Source: Staphylococcus chromogenes
GTDB taxonomy: Bacteria; Bacillota; Bacilli; Staphylococcales; Staphylococcaceae
Direction of reading: 5' to 3'
DNA: 64,000 nucleotides
NCBI RefSeq assembly: GCF_029024625.1
Contig: NZ_CP118953.1
Location: 1,860,001-1,924,000, forward strand
The position numbers and the translations under genes are program-made. The notes under the pieces were generated by a model, which was not told the origin of the DNA, made no database searches, and was given only the letters and a program-made list of their open reading frames with translations. Shown here piece after piece: positions 1 to 7,683 of the stretch (the stretch's first letter is position 1; every line of letters begins with the position of its first letter).

Positions 1-915
1 ACCTCCAGCAACAGCAAAATTGTGTTCTTTCAATCGGACCTCTTCAAGTTGAAGTCCAATCGTATTAACTTTGTGAATAATTTGACCATTTTCATCGAAA
101 TAATAGCCAAATGCTTCACCTACGGCATTATGATGTTGAAGTTTTTCAATCAATGCTTGAGAAGATTGACGTCTTTTTGCCATTTTCAGCGCATCACCAA
201 TGCCATGTATTGTAATTTGTGAATCTTTAATTTTTTCTAAAGTTTGTATAACTGCAGGTTCTTTCAGTAAGTTTTGATATGTGAGTTCGCTCACGTTATC
301 GGGCACATAAAGTGTCGTATAATTTCCGCCGGTTCGATGAGCCATTGTCGAACAAATCGTGTTTGCTTGGAAAACAACATTTTCGCCAAGACCTCCTCGA
401 GCTGGAACAAACAACACATCGAAGGGGAGAGGTGACATGGCGTCACTCACAGAAGCCATTGTCGAACCACCTGTTACAGCAACAATCGCCTCATTGAATA
501 ACTGTTTTTCCAACAGTTGCCCTGCGATTCGCCCAATTTCTACTTTAACACTAAGATCATTATCACTATTGCCAGGTACCACATGTACTTCTTTAATCTG
601 ATACAAATCTTTAATTTGTTTCGCTAAGCTGTGATAATCCGTGTAGTTGTTAAAATAGACGTTTAACTCACTCAACACGTCGACACCTACATTGGTCAAC
701 GTCATTCCTGTCGGTTTAATTAAAATTAAATCTTGCTCTTTAAGAAGATGAGTTTCAGAACGTAGCACCCTCTCAGTAAGACTTAACTTTTCGCTAAGTG
801 TCCGACGTCCTACAGGTTGAAACTTTTGTATGGTACTTAAAATTGAAAAACGCCGATACATCTTGTCTACCAAATCAGGAACAATCTTTTGCTGCACTTG
901 AATGATGTTTTTCAA
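1..915 (-). CDS. gapR: Central glycolytic genes regulator CggR/GapR, C-terminus cut by window edge
   Basis: SorC/DeoR-family repressor that controls the gapA glycolytic operon and senses phosphorylated sugar. The frame is open for 305 codons from a TTG start (bases 913-915) preceded by the SD AAGGAGG, and runs off the left edge; the family is about 335-340 residues, so roughly 30 C-terminal residues are missing. The N-terminus carries a winged-helix-type segment (residues ~20-55, with ...RRTLSEKLSLTERVLRSE). The rest is the sugar-binding domain with GNSDND near 115 and VTGGST near 145. No ATG start exists, so simple ATG-based gene finding misses it. In staphylococci the glycolytic operon follows directly, i.e. 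to the left of this window. Confident family call. Confidence 0.93.
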   Translation of the reverse strand, partial: MKNIIQVQQKIVPDLVDKMYRRFSILSTIQKFQPVGRRTLSEKLSLTERVLRSETHLLKEQDLILIKPTGMTLTNVGVDVLSELNVYFNNYTDYHSLAKQIKDLYQIKEVHVVPGNSDNDLSVKVEIGRIAGQLLEKQLFNEAIVAVTGGSTMASVSDAMSPLPFDVLFVPARGGLGENVVFQANTICSTMAHRTGGNYTTLYVPDNVSELTYQNLLKEPAVIQTLEKIKDSQITIHGIGDALKMAKRRQSSQALIEKLQHHNAVGEAFGYYFDENGQIIHKVNTIGLQLEEVRLKEHNFAVAGG

Positions 916-968
916 GAGGCACGCCTCCTTATTAGCGAAACAGGATGGTCAAATTTGAGCCAAGCGTT

Positions 969-983
969 GACAAATTCAGTCCC
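969..983 (-). promoter_or_regulatory. CggR operator half-site in front of gapR
   Basis: On the minus strand this reads GGGAC, six bases, TGTC, which matches the B. subtilis CggR repeat unit (CGGGAC-N6-TGTC). A weaker second copy (TGGCT, six bases, TGAC) follows about 21 bases downstream, toward the gene. It lies between the gapR promoter and its start codon, as expected for autoregulation. The motif is seen; its function is inferred from the family. Confidence 0.65.
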
Positions 984-1020
984 ATTCGTCACAAAAAAAT
1001 ATTACCTGTTTACATTTTTC

Positions 1021-1049
1021 ATCTTACTACGTCTTCTTTAAAAAAGCAA
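1021..1049 (-). promoter_or_regulatory. Predicted sigma-A promoter of gapR
   Basis: Minus strand: -35 TTGCTT (1044-1049), 17-base spacer, -10 TAAGAT (1021-1026). The CggR operator lies downstream, so a bound repressor would block elongation rather than polymerase binding. Confidence 0.6.
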
Positions 1050-1206
1050 GTCAAAAACAATCCCGCTTCCAAATTAGTTGGTCATTTATCGACCCGCTTA
1101 TATTGTCAACTTTAACTTATAATTTTATTTTCACAAATTTGTGTGTTTTTAAACATGAAGGGTATGTAGGGAGTATGTATAATAGTTTTAGCAAGGAGGC
1201 ACTGAA

Positions 1207-1467
1207 ATGAAAGATTCAAATAACCAGCCTGAAGTTATCGATCCAGATGATCCGCGCTATAGACGCCCCGATGACTTTAATCGAAATCACGGTCGGGATT
1301 CGAATCAAGATATGTTTGATAATCGCTATCTTGATAGCCAACGTGGCGGCCGCCATTTTTACTACCGCTCATATGGTTGCACACCTATAGGTTGTTTTCC
1401 TGGCTGTTTAATTTCACTGATTCTTTCTATTCTCTTAACTTTTATGTTAAATATGTTTTTCTGGTAA
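1207..1467 (+). CDS. Small membrane protein of unknown function (86 aa)
   Basis: Not recognised beyond being a staphylococcal-type small protein next to gapR. Residues 1-55 are polar and charged (Asp, Arg and Asn rich, with repeated DDPRYRRPDDF-like elements). Residues 57-66 contain three cysteines (YGCTPIGCFPGC), followed by one transmembrane helix (~66-85) that ends the protein. The charged N-terminus probably faces the cytoplasm. A strong SD (AAGGAGGC) lies 6 bases before the ATG, and TATAAT at 1177-1182 is a likely -10. It is divergent from gapR and is followed by a terminator. A small gene at this place in S. aureus is consistent with a conserved neighbour. Confidence 0.75.
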   Translation: MKDSNNQPEVIDPDDPRYRRPDDFNRNHGRDSNQDMFDNRYLDSQRGGRHFYYRSYGCTPIGCFPGCLISLILSILLTFMLNMFFW

Positions 1468-1496
1468 TCTGACTTACCCTACGTTTTAAATATAGA

Positions 1497-1541
1497 CACC
1501 CCTAAAGTCGAGCAAAAATTCAACTTTAGGGGTGCTTTTTT
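1497..1541 (+). terminator. Intrinsic terminator between convergent genes
   Basis: Perfect 12-bp stem CACCCCTAAAGT / ACTTTAGGGGTG (1497-1508 with 1523-1534) followed by CTTTTTT. It ends the 86-aa gene and sits just beyond the stop codon of the opposing gene. Confidence 0.9.
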
Positions 1542-1545
1542 ATGA

Positions 1546-2265
1546 TTATTGATTAGATTGTGTTGTTGTTGTAGAACGCGTTTGTGCTTGCTCATTGGAA
1601 GTCGTTCTTGTTGTTGATTGTTGTGTACTGTTAGTATTGGACTCAGTTTGACTACGCGTTTCGGTAGAGGGTTGTGGTGATGGTTTAGGCTGTTGTGTTT
1701 TGGGCTGTTGTGTTTTGGGCTCTTCTGTTGTAGGTTCTTCTGTAGACGGCTCTGCTGTGGTAGAAGGTTCTGAAGTCTTTTCCTCTGTAGACGTTTCTTC
1801 AGAGGAACGTGGTTTTTCTTCTGTTGTCTGTTCTTCCTTAGTACTATTATTAGTCTCTTTTGTAGGCTCTTCCGTTGATTGTTGCTTCATTTGTGCTTGA
1901 CGTGCTGCTTCAATAGACGCTTGTCTTTCCTGTTCCAGTGACGCTTGACGCTCTTGTTCAATCGAAGCTTGCGCCGCTTGTTGTTGTGCACGTGCTTCTT
2001 CTAAACTTGCCTCACGCTCACGTTTTTCTTTCGCTTGCTTTTCTCTTTCTTTCTCTTTCTCTGCTTCTTTTTTCTTTTGTTGTTCCTCAATAGATTTTTC
2101 TTGTAGATGTTCTTTTCCCCATTGTGATTGATCTACAAAGGAAAATATCGCAAAAACTAAGCCGCCCAATAATAATAAAATGACGAACAGACTTAAACAT
2201 CCTGTCAGAAATTTTTTTGTTCGATGGTCTTTTGACGAGGATGTTTGACGATCGTTAAATCCCAT
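1546..2265 (-). CDS. Membrane-anchored coiled-coil / low-complexity protein (239 aa)
   Basis: Function unknown. Order of parts: charged cytoplasmic start (1-18, with RTKK), one transmembrane helix (~19-44), a Lys/Glu-rich predicted coiled coil (~50-100), then heptad-like units RQASLEQE / RQASIE (~100-125), then about 110 residues made almost only of Thr, Ser, Glu, Gln and Pro with short internal repeats (STEEPTTEEP, KTQQPKTQQP). There is no LPXTG motif, LysM or known enzyme domain. The likely topology is N-in with the extended tail outside or within the wall, a shape seen in wall-spanning or division-linked proteins; this is inference. SD GTGAGGT precedes the ATG. The repeats make length variation between strains likely. 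Confidence 0.8.
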   Translation of the reverse strand: MGFNDRQTSSSKDHRTKKFLTGCLSLFVILLLLGGLVFAIFSFVDQSQWGKEHLQEKSIEEQQKKKEAEKEKEREKQAKEKREREASLEEARAQQQAAQASIEQERQASLEQERQASIEAARQAQMKQQSTEEPTKETNNSTKEEQTTEEKPRSSEETSTEEKTSEPSTTAEPSTEEPTTEEPKTQQPKTQQPKPSPQPSTETRSQTESNTNSTQQSTTRTTSNEQAQTRSTTTTQSNQ

Positions 2266-2529
2266 ATTCTTACCTCACTTTATATAACTTCACCTTATGT
2301 TAATATCTGGATGAGTGGCATAAATCGAGTTAACACAAAATATGACTTTTAAATGTTGTTCAATATGTCTCATTATAACAAGACGATTCTCAAAAATAAA
2401 AATATCCGATTACATTCTAGCCCTACTTTAAATTCAAACGTAAAAAAGATTCAAATTATTTCCACATGGGGTTTAAACCTTTATAAATGGAGGAATTACA
2501 TAAAGCATATAAAGCTTTAGGAGGGTCTC

Positions 2530-2610
2530 ATGCTAAAGTCAATTTTCAGAATGATTATTCGTGTTGTTGTCATGAAAGTCATTGCACAATTGTTTAATAA
2601 AAAAAGATAA
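2530..2610 (+). CDS. Candidate 26-residue cationic hydrophobic peptide
   Basis: ATG at 2530 with a full SD (AGGAGG, 2519-2524) five bases upstream; the frame closes with TAA at 2608-2610. The peptide begins MLKSIFRMII, has a Val/Met/Ile-rich core and ends LFNKKR. It has seven Lys/Arg and no acidic residue, so it would be strongly cationic and membrane-seeking. A possible promoter is TTTCCA (2459-2464), 18 bases, TATAAA (2482-2487). It is too short for normal ORF calling. Its last codons overlap the terminator of the minus-strand RNA described next. It could be a membrane-active peptide, a type I toxin or a leader peptide; there is no homology evidence either way. Confidence 0.5.
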   Translation: MLKSIFRMIIRVVVMKVIAQLFNKKR

Positions 2611-2726
2611 GACCAGAATGCTACATCATTCTGGTCTTATCTCAACTAAAGGGAGTTAAACCTTCGTCGTATATTATGGGGTATACGCTAACTAAGAGAT
2701 GGGTTAATAAATCTATTTTCGAAGGC
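2599..2726 (-). ncRNA. rsaH: RsaH-like small RNA with C-rich loops
   Basis: A minus-strand transcription unit with no ORF. -10 TATAAT lies at 2733-2738, and a perfect 15-bp stem (2606-2620 / 2627-2641) is followed by seven U, a textbook terminator. In between, the RNA folds into a long-range stem (CCTTCG 2720-2725 with CGAAGG 2661-2666), a hairpin CGTATA-CCCCATAA-TATACG, and a hairpin TTAACT-CCCTTT-AGTTGA that places UCCC in the loop. C-rich UCCC loops are the hallmark of the staphylococcal Rsa family. From memory, RsaH sits at this locus in S. aureus, between the SDR-epimerase gene and the small gene beside gapR. Seen: promoter, folds, terminator. The RsaH name is inferred. Confidence 0.62.
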
Positions 2727-2840
2727 ACTTTTATTATAACTCACTTTGTGAAAAAATAAACATACTTTAGAGATGTTTTTTTGATAAAATCTTGACAGTT
2801 TTTTGAACCAATTTTGAACAAAGAGAAACGGAGGCGTTCG

Positions 2841-3743
2841 ATGACTCACTTTTTAATCACTGGCGGCACTGGTCTAGTTGGCAGTCAACTCGTAGAAAAA
2901 CTACTCGCGTATAAGGAAAACAAGATTTTCATATTAACACGTTCTGATAAAACTTCAGAAACGAAAGGTGTTACTTTTATAAATTGGCAGAAAAAGCATT
3001 GGGAAAATCAAGTTCCATATATTGATGTGGTCATTAACCTTGCCGGAGCAACATTGAATCATTATTGGACAGATTCACATAAACAACAAATGATGCAAAG
3101 CCGAATTCAATCGACACATGCCTTATATCACTTGTTTAACTCACGCGCACAACAACCATCTGTGTTATTTAATGCGAGTGCAATGGGATACTATCCCCCT
3201 TCACTTACGCAAGCGTATACGGAACAATTCAAAACACTTCCTCACGATTTCTTATCCGAGATTGTTTATCAATGGGAAAGACAAGCAGATCATTTTGCAA
3301 AACTAGGAACACGTGTCATCAAGGGGCGTTTCGGACTCATATTGTCTGATCAAGGTGGCGCTTTACCTATGATGTCTCTTCCTTATCGCTACTTTGTCGG
3401 TGGCAAAATTGGTCATGGAAAACAATGGTATTCCTGGATTCACCTTGAAGACTTAGTGCAAAGTATCCTATTTTTAATTCAACACCCCGAAGCAAAAGGC
3501 GTTTATAATTTGAGTGCGCCCTTACCTGAAACACAAAACGATTTTGGAACTACGCTTGGCAAAGTGTTACATCGCCCGCATTATACACGTGTTCCTTCTT
3601 TTGTTTTACGTTTGATTTTAGGAGAAATGTCAACACTCATTTTAGATACCCAATATATGATATCTGAGCGTTTACAATCAATGGGCTTCCATTTTCAATA
3701 TCCAAATCTTAAAGACGCACTGGAAAATATTTACCATTCATAA
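2841..3743 (+). CDS. TIGR01777-family NAD-dependent epimerase/dehydratase (YfhF-like)
   Basis: Short-chain dehydrogenase of the SDR39U1/YfcH group, sometimes labelled cell-division inhibitor; the substrate is unknown. A Rossmann nucleotide-binding motif GGTGLVG lies at residues 8-14 and the catalytic-type segment NASAMGYY near residue 110. The C-terminal DUF1731-type region contains VPSFVLRLILGEMS. At 300 residues it has normal family length. I place the start at ATG 2841 because GGAGG lies six bases upstream; an in-frame TTG at 2814 has no SD. In staphylococci this gene sits beside clpP and gapR, so it marks the conserved edge of the accessory stretch to its right. Confidence 0.92.
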   Translation: MTHFLITGGTGLVGSQLVEKLLAYKENKIFILTRSDKTSETKGVTFINWQKKHWENQVPYIDVVINLAGATLNHYWTDSHKQQMMQSRIQSTHALYHLFNSRAQQPSVLFNASAMGYYPPSLTQAYTEQFKTLPHDFLSEIVYQWERQADHFAKLGTRVIKGRFGLILSDQGGALPMMSLPYRYFVGGKIGHGKQWYSWIHLEDLVQSILFLIQHPEAKGVYNLSAPLPETQNDFGTTLGKVLHRPHYTRVPSFVLRLILGEMSTLILDTQYMISERLQSMGFHFQYPNLKDALENIYHS

Positions 3744-3806
3744 AGATTTTAATCCCATTCATCATTTTAAATACTCGTATTATGTGTGACTTATATAGCT
3801 TACGTG

Positions 3807-3845
3807 AGAGGGAGCAGAGTTAAAAACTAATGCTCTCTCTTATTT
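3807..3845 (+). terminator. Hairpin between convergent epimerase and acetyltransferase genes
   Basis: 10-bp stem (3807-3816 / 3831-3840, one G-U pair) with a weak U tail. Its right arm touches the ancestral stop codon of the acetyltransferase gene (3840-3842), so it marks the original 3' end of that gene. Confidence 0.5.
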
Positions 3846-3887
3846 GAGCTGCAATTGATAAAATGCTAAGTCTAACCATCGATCAAA

Positions 3888-4328
3888 TTAATATCCGACT
3901 TGACGGAGAACACCTGCAGCAACAAATCCGTGGCGCTCATGTAAAAGAATACTGCTCTTATTTGAGGCATCAATACCTGCAACAATTGTTTGATAGCCTT
4001 TTTTCTTTGCATCCTCTATAAGATGCATTAACAATTTTGAAGCCACCCCTTTTCGACGGTACTGTGTACTCACATAGATAGAGTGTTCAATCGTATATTG
4101 GTAAGCTGGCCAGTCTCTAAAAGCGCCATAAGTGGCAAATCCTGCGATGTTACCCTCAATTTCATAAACCCATAAGGGCCAACCTTCATTTTGTTTTTTC
4201 ATCATCCATTGTGTCCGTTCTTCTACTGTTGTTTCAAGATAAGTGTAAACAGCCGTCGTATTAAGAATTGCATCATTGTAAATTTCTGTTATAGCTTTTA
4301 AATCTTGAGTTTTAGACTCTCTAATCAT
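3888..4328 (-). CDS. GNAT N-acetyltransferase (phosphinothricin-type), cut short by a nonsense codon
   Basis: Resembles the PAT/YwnH group that acetylates phosphinothricin or methionine sulfoximine. The acetyl-CoA loop is visible as QYRRKGVASKLL (residues ~93-104) and the fold core as YGAFRDWPAYQYTIEHSIYV. Family members run about 160-175 residues, but this one stops at 146 after LRQVGY. The frame remains open after that TAA (3888-3890) for 15 more codons that give the family C-terminus FDRWLDLAFYQLQLK and a second TAA at 3840-3842. A single AAA-to-TAA change would explain this. The start has a perfect SD (AAAGGAGG). It may be a young pseudogene or still partly active. Confidence 0.85.
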   Translation of the reverse strand: MIRESKTQDLKAITEIYNDAILNTTAVYTYLETTVEERTQWMMKKQNEGWPLWVYEIEGNIAGFATYGAFRDWPAYQYTIEHSIYVSTQYRRKGVASKLLMHLIEDAKKKGYQTIVAGIDASNKSSILLHERHGFVAAGVLRQVGY

Positions 4329-4491
4329 CTATTATCCTCCTTTTGTAAATTTTCAAATAATTATGAACAAATAATAAATTAAGCGCTATCATAACGTCTC
4401 ATGCCATTTAGACTAATTGTATAATGGCAAACCATACTGTGTTAAGCAATTTTTTATCTTAAAATATGTTTGTTATTTATTCCATAACTTA

Positions 4492-4500
4492 TGATATAAT
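4492..4500 (+). promoter_or_regulatory. Extended -10 promoter of aur
   Basis: TGATATAAT (4492-4500) is an extended -10 element (TG-N-TATAAT), 22 bases before the SD of the metalloprotease gene. The -35 region is weak (TTGTTA with a 19-base spacer), which fits a regulated exoprotein promoter. Confidence 0.55.
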
Positions 4501-4530
4501 AAATTTATCTTTTAATTAGGAGGTTTTTTT

Positions 4531-6036
4531 ATGTATCAAAAACTTGGAATTTGTGCATTATCTTTATCTCTTTTAGGTACCGTCTACACACCAAATGCTG
4601 GGGCTGAGTCTGTAGCACCTACAGATCAAATCACTGTCCATTCTAAATCGGATGTGATGAAAGCGCTTAAGCAAATAGCACCGGACAAAGGCATTAAAAA
4701 TTACAACAAGTATTACAGCATCGAAAAAGAACAAAAGGACGACATGGGTTACACGCACTATACGCTTTACCCGAAAGTGAAAAATCATATTGCAACTGAC
4801 CGCGAAGTGAAAGTACACGTAAATCCTCAAGGTAAAGTCGTAATGGTGAATGGTGAGTTCAAAGCACCTGAAGTAAAACCTAAAAATGACGTTGCGCTAA
4901 GCAAAGAGGACGCATTAAACAATGCGTTTAAAGCTGTAAAAATGACACGTAATGAAGCTAAAAATGGTAAAGATCAAGTTGTAAAATCTAACAAGGTCAT
5001 CATTAATGGTGATGAAAACAAATATGTTTACGAAGTTGAATTAACAACTATTGATCCTAAACCAACACATTGGAAAGTTCAAATTGATGCAAAAACAGGA
5101 AATGTTGTTGATAAGCAAGACTTAATTCAACACGCTGCGGAAAAAGGTACAGGTGTGGGGGTACGTAATGACCGCAAGCAAATCAACATCAATTCTACAC
5201 AAGGTGGCTACACATTAGAAGATTTAACGCGTAACGGTGTTTTATCTGCCTATAGTTATAACCAATATCGTGACACTGCCAATCTTATCACAAGTAGAAC
5301 ACGTACATTCGACGCCAATGATCAAAAAGCAGGGGTAGATGCCAATTATTATGCAGGTAAAGTTTACGATTATTACAAAAATGTGCATAACAGAGACTCT
5401 TACGATGACAAAGGAAGTCCTATTCAATCGATTACACATGTTAACACTTTCCATGGTGAAGATAACAGTACAAATGCAGCATGGCTAGGCGATAAAATGA
5501 TTTACGGTGATGGTGATGGTCGTGAAATGCACAGTCTTGCAGCAGCAGATGACATTATCGCTCACGAAATCACGCACGGTGTAACACAAGAAACTGCTGG
5601 TTTAGTCTATCAAGATCAACCAGGGGCATTAAACGAAAGCTTCTCAGATGTTTTCGCTTACTTCATTGATCCAGAAGATACATTATTAGGTGAAGATGCT
5701 TACATTCACCCAAGTCCAAATAAAGCATTCCGTAGCTTTAGCGAACCTGAAAAATTTGGCCAACCTGCTCATATGAGAGACTATAAACGTGTAGGTTATG
5801 ACAACGGTGGCGTACACATTAACTCAGGTATTCCAAATAAAGCTGCATACTTAACAACTGAAAAATTAGGGAAAGAAAAAGCTGAAAAAATCTATTACCG
5901 CGCCCTTTCACAATACTTAACATCTACATCTCAATTTGTAGATGCTAAACGCGCATTAGAACAATCAGCTGAAGATTTATACGGCGCAAGCGCTAAACAA
6001 AAAGTCACTGAAGCTTGGAATGAAGTGGGACTCTAA
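4531..6036 (+). CDS. aur: Aureolysin / ShpII-type zinc metalloprotease, M4 (thermolysin) family
   Basis: Secreted neutral protease made as a preproenzyme of 501 residues. Signal peptide ~1-25 (ending NAGAES), then an FTP/PepSY inhibitory propeptide (~30-205), then the M4 catalytic domain. Zinc ligands are H345 and H349 of HEITH and E369 of NESFSD; E346 is the catalytic base and H429 of GGVHINSG the transition-state residue. All are intact, so the enzyme should be active after propeptide removal. SD is AGGAGG. In S. aureus, as I remember it, aur is not between clpP and gapR, so this position is unusual. It is flanked by its own promoter and terminator, i.e. monocistronic. The family is S. aureus aureolysin, S. 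epidermidis SepA and S. hyicus ShpII. Confidence 0.96.
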   Translation: MYQKLGICALSLSLLGTVYTPNAGAESVAPTDQITVHSKSDVMKALKQIAPDKGIKNYNKYYSIEKEQKDDMGYTHYTLYPKVKNHIATDREVKVHVNPQGKVVMVNGEFKAPEVKPKNDVALSKEDALNNAFKAVKMTRNEAKNGKDQVVKSNKVIINGDENKYVYEVELTTIDPKPTHWKVQIDAKTGNVVDKQDLIQHAAEKGTGVGVRNDRKQININSTQGGYTLEDLTRNGVLSAYSYNQYRDTANLITSRTRTFDANDQKAGVDANYYAGKVYDYYKNVHNRDSYDDKGSPIQSITHVNTFHGEDNSTNAAWLGDKMIYGDGDGREMHSLAAADDIIAHEITHGVTQETAGLVYQDQPGALNESFSDVFAYFIDPEDTLLGEDAYIHPSPNKAFRSFSEPEKFGQPAHMRDYKRVGYDNGGVHINSGIPNKAAYLTTEKLGKEKAEKIYYRALSQYLTSTSQFVDAKRALEQSAEDLYGASAKQKVTEAWNEVGL

Positions 6037-6104
6037 GCGACATCATTTTTACGATTAAAATAAATATATACACTTATTCATAAATCCTAATACTCCTTCA
6101 TACT

Positions 6105-6151
6105 AAAGGGGATAAGCATGAAATAAATTTCCATGTCTTATCCCCTTTTTT
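6105..6151 (+). terminator. Terminator of aur
   Basis: Stem GGGGATAAG / CTTATCCCC (6108-6116 with 6137-6145), with A and T runs extending it and a six-U tail. Confidence 0.88.
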
Positions 6152-6203
6152 GTTTATATTATGATTAAAAGAATGCACTACGCTATTCTTTTAATATCAA
6201 GGT

Positions 6204-6986
6204 CTATTTCTTATTAATCGTAAGTCGTAAACCTTCGGGCGTTTCAAGCTGATTTTCCTCTACATTTGGAATAGCAAGATTAAATGTACTTAATCCATAA
6301 GTTTTTTCAGCATCTACCCTTTTTTGATTAGATTGCCACATATTAATTGCTAAATGGTGATGATAATGTTGATCAGATAAAAAGAGTGCTTGAGGTAATG
6401 TTGAAACTACATTAAAACCTAATTCATTATAAAATGTGCGTCCTTCTTCTAAATCATTTGTTTTGAGATGCAAATGTCCAATTTGCGCATGATTTTGCAT
6501 CCCTTCCCATGTTGAATTTTGCGCTTTTTCCAAAATTTCATCCACATTTAATGCGAGCGTATCCATTTTGACTAAGTTCTCTTTCCATTCCCATTCACTC
6601 TTATCTCTATCTACATAAACCTCAATTCCATTTCCTTCAGCATCATTGAAATAAATGGCTTCACTCACTAGATGGTCGCCACCTCCAATAGGAATACGAT
6701 GTGTTGCAATATGTTTGATAAAAGTACCTAATTGTTCAACAGAATCTAATAAAAACGCAATATGGAATAAACCTGCCTCTTGAGCATGTGCTGTACGCCC
6801 ATTTTCTAGTTGTTTCAAAACAACTTCATGACCCTTTGTACCTACAGATAAAACCGCTTGCTTAGCAGTTTGCTTTTTAATCGGCATCCCTAAAATCGTA
6901 TGATAAAAATGCAGTTGTTGACTTAAATCTCTGACATTAATGGTTATTTGGTTCACATGGATGATGTCCTCAGTATGAAAATCCAT
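6204..6986 (-). CDS. VOC-family metalloenzyme (glyoxalase / extradiol dioxygenase type, CatE-like)
   Basis: 260 residues containing two vicinal-oxygen-chelate modules (~8-125 and ~165-255). Candidate metal ligands are the His of HVNQITINV near residue 10, the His of FHIAFLL near 74, the Glu of NGIEVYVD near 123, and the His of GHLHLK in the second module. Such proteins bind Fe or Mn and open or rearrange small molecules such as catechols or glyoxal adducts; the substrate cannot be read here. SD AAAGGAGG precedes the ATG. It stands alone between aur and the TM2 gene. Confident as VOC, not as a specific enzyme. Confidence 0.85.
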   Translation of the reverse strand: MDFHTEDIIHVNQITINVRDLSQQLHFYHTILGMPIKKQTAKQAVLSVGTKGHEVVLKQLENGRTAHAQEAGLFHIAFLLDSVEQLGTFIKHIATHRIPIGGGDHLVSEAIYFNDAEGNGIEVYVDRDKSEWEWKENLVKMDTLALNVDEILEKAQNSTWEGMQNHAQIGHLHLKTNDLEEGRTFYNELGFNVVSTLPQALFLSDQHYHHHLAINMWQSNQKRVDAEKTYGLSTFNLAIPNVEENQLETPEGLRLTINKK

Positions 6987-7158
6987 TTCGAAACCTCCTT
7001 TATTCGTTTTAAGTATAATTAATATATCAATAACTGTTTAAAAATAGCTATTTTTAAGTCCGTTTTGCTCACAATTTAAGCACCATAATAGCAATAAAAA
7101 GTATTATGTTTTATATTAAAATTGTATAGATAAAATGATTTATAAAGGAGGCTTTACG

Positions 7159-7362
7159 ATGCAAGTTAACAAACTCGCTTATGTGTTATTAGCACTGTTT
7201 TTAGGATCATTTGGGATTCATAAGTTTTATGCCGGTAAACCTATACAAGCTTTATTACACATTGCTTTTTGTTGGACGGCTATTCCACATATTATCGCAA
7301 TTATTAGCGCCCTACGCGTCTCACTCATCCCTTCTGATGAATACGGTCGCGTCCGTGTGTAA
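7159..7362 (+). CDS. TM2-domain membrane protein (67 aa)
   Basis: Two transmembrane helices (~6-24 and ~31-52) joined by the TM2 hallmark turn GIHKFYAGK, giving an ALFLGSFGIHKFYAGKP-type profile. TM2 proteins are small membrane proteins with no assigned biochemical role. An upstream in-frame ATG at 7135 would translate through the SD itself; AAAGGAGG at 7145-7152 lies six bases before ATG 7159, so I use the latter. It is followed by a terminator shared with the convergent cspC. Confidence 0.85.
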   Translation: MQVNKLAYVLLALFLGSFGIHKFYAGKPIQALLHIAFCWTAIPHIIAIISALRVSLIPSDEYGRVRV

Positions 7363-7365
7363 AGC

Positions 7366-7401
7366 AAAAAAACGTGCCGATGTTCTATCGACACGTTTTT
7401 A
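7366..7401 (+). terminator. Bidirectional terminator between TM2 gene and cspC
   Basis: Nested stem AAAACGTG-C-CGAT / ATCG-A-CACGTTTT with A and T runs on both sides, so it can work for both converging genes. Confidence 0.85.
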
Positions 7402-7418
7402 TTAATTAAAATATATCA

Positions 7419-7619
7419 TTACATTTTAACAACGTTTGCAGCTTGTTCGCCACGGTCACCGTTAACGATTTCGAAGTCAACGTTTTGACCTTCTTCTAAT
7501 GATTTGTATCCATCACCCACGATAGCTGAGAAATGTACGAATACATCGTCGCCATCTTGTCTTTCGATAAATCCAAAACCTTTTTCTGCGTTAAACCATT
7601 TTACTGTACCATTATACAT
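7419..7619 (-). CDS. cspC: Cold-shock protein CspC
   Basis: 66-residue OB-fold single-stranded nucleic-acid chaperone. RNP1 is seen as KGFGFIE and RNP2 as VFVHFSAI, and the ending [10 protein letters not shown] is the CspC form. The start is ATG 7619 with GGAGG eight bases upstream; a longer frame from 7676 adds a Lys-rich extension that belongs to the leader. The promoter lies at 7684-7713, giving a ~57-base leader with a small hairpin (GTGC-TAAAA-GCAC) just before the SD. Such leaders are typical of cold-shock genes. Confidence 0.95.
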   Translation of the reverse strand: MYNGTVKWFNAEKGFGFIERQDGDDVFVHFSAIVGDGYKSLEEGQNVDFEIVNGDRGEQAANVVKM

Positions 7620-7683
7620 ATAGAATACCTCCGTTGTGCTTTTAGCACGTTTTATTTGTAAAAAAAATTCATTCATTAAAAGG

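Noticed and set aside
1149..1175. Possible sigma-B promoter (GTTTTT...GGGTAT) before the 86-aa gene
   Set aside because: The spacer is only 9 bases, far from the 12-15 required.
1700..1900. 66-codon plus-strand ORF rich in Ser and Val
   Set aside because: Antisense shadow of the Thr/Glu-rich repeats of the minus-strand gene.
2195..2215. Lipobox (L-T-G-C) in the coiled-coil protein
   Set aside because: The hydrophobic stretch follows the cysteine instead of preceding it, so it is a transmembrane anchor, not a lipoprotein signal.
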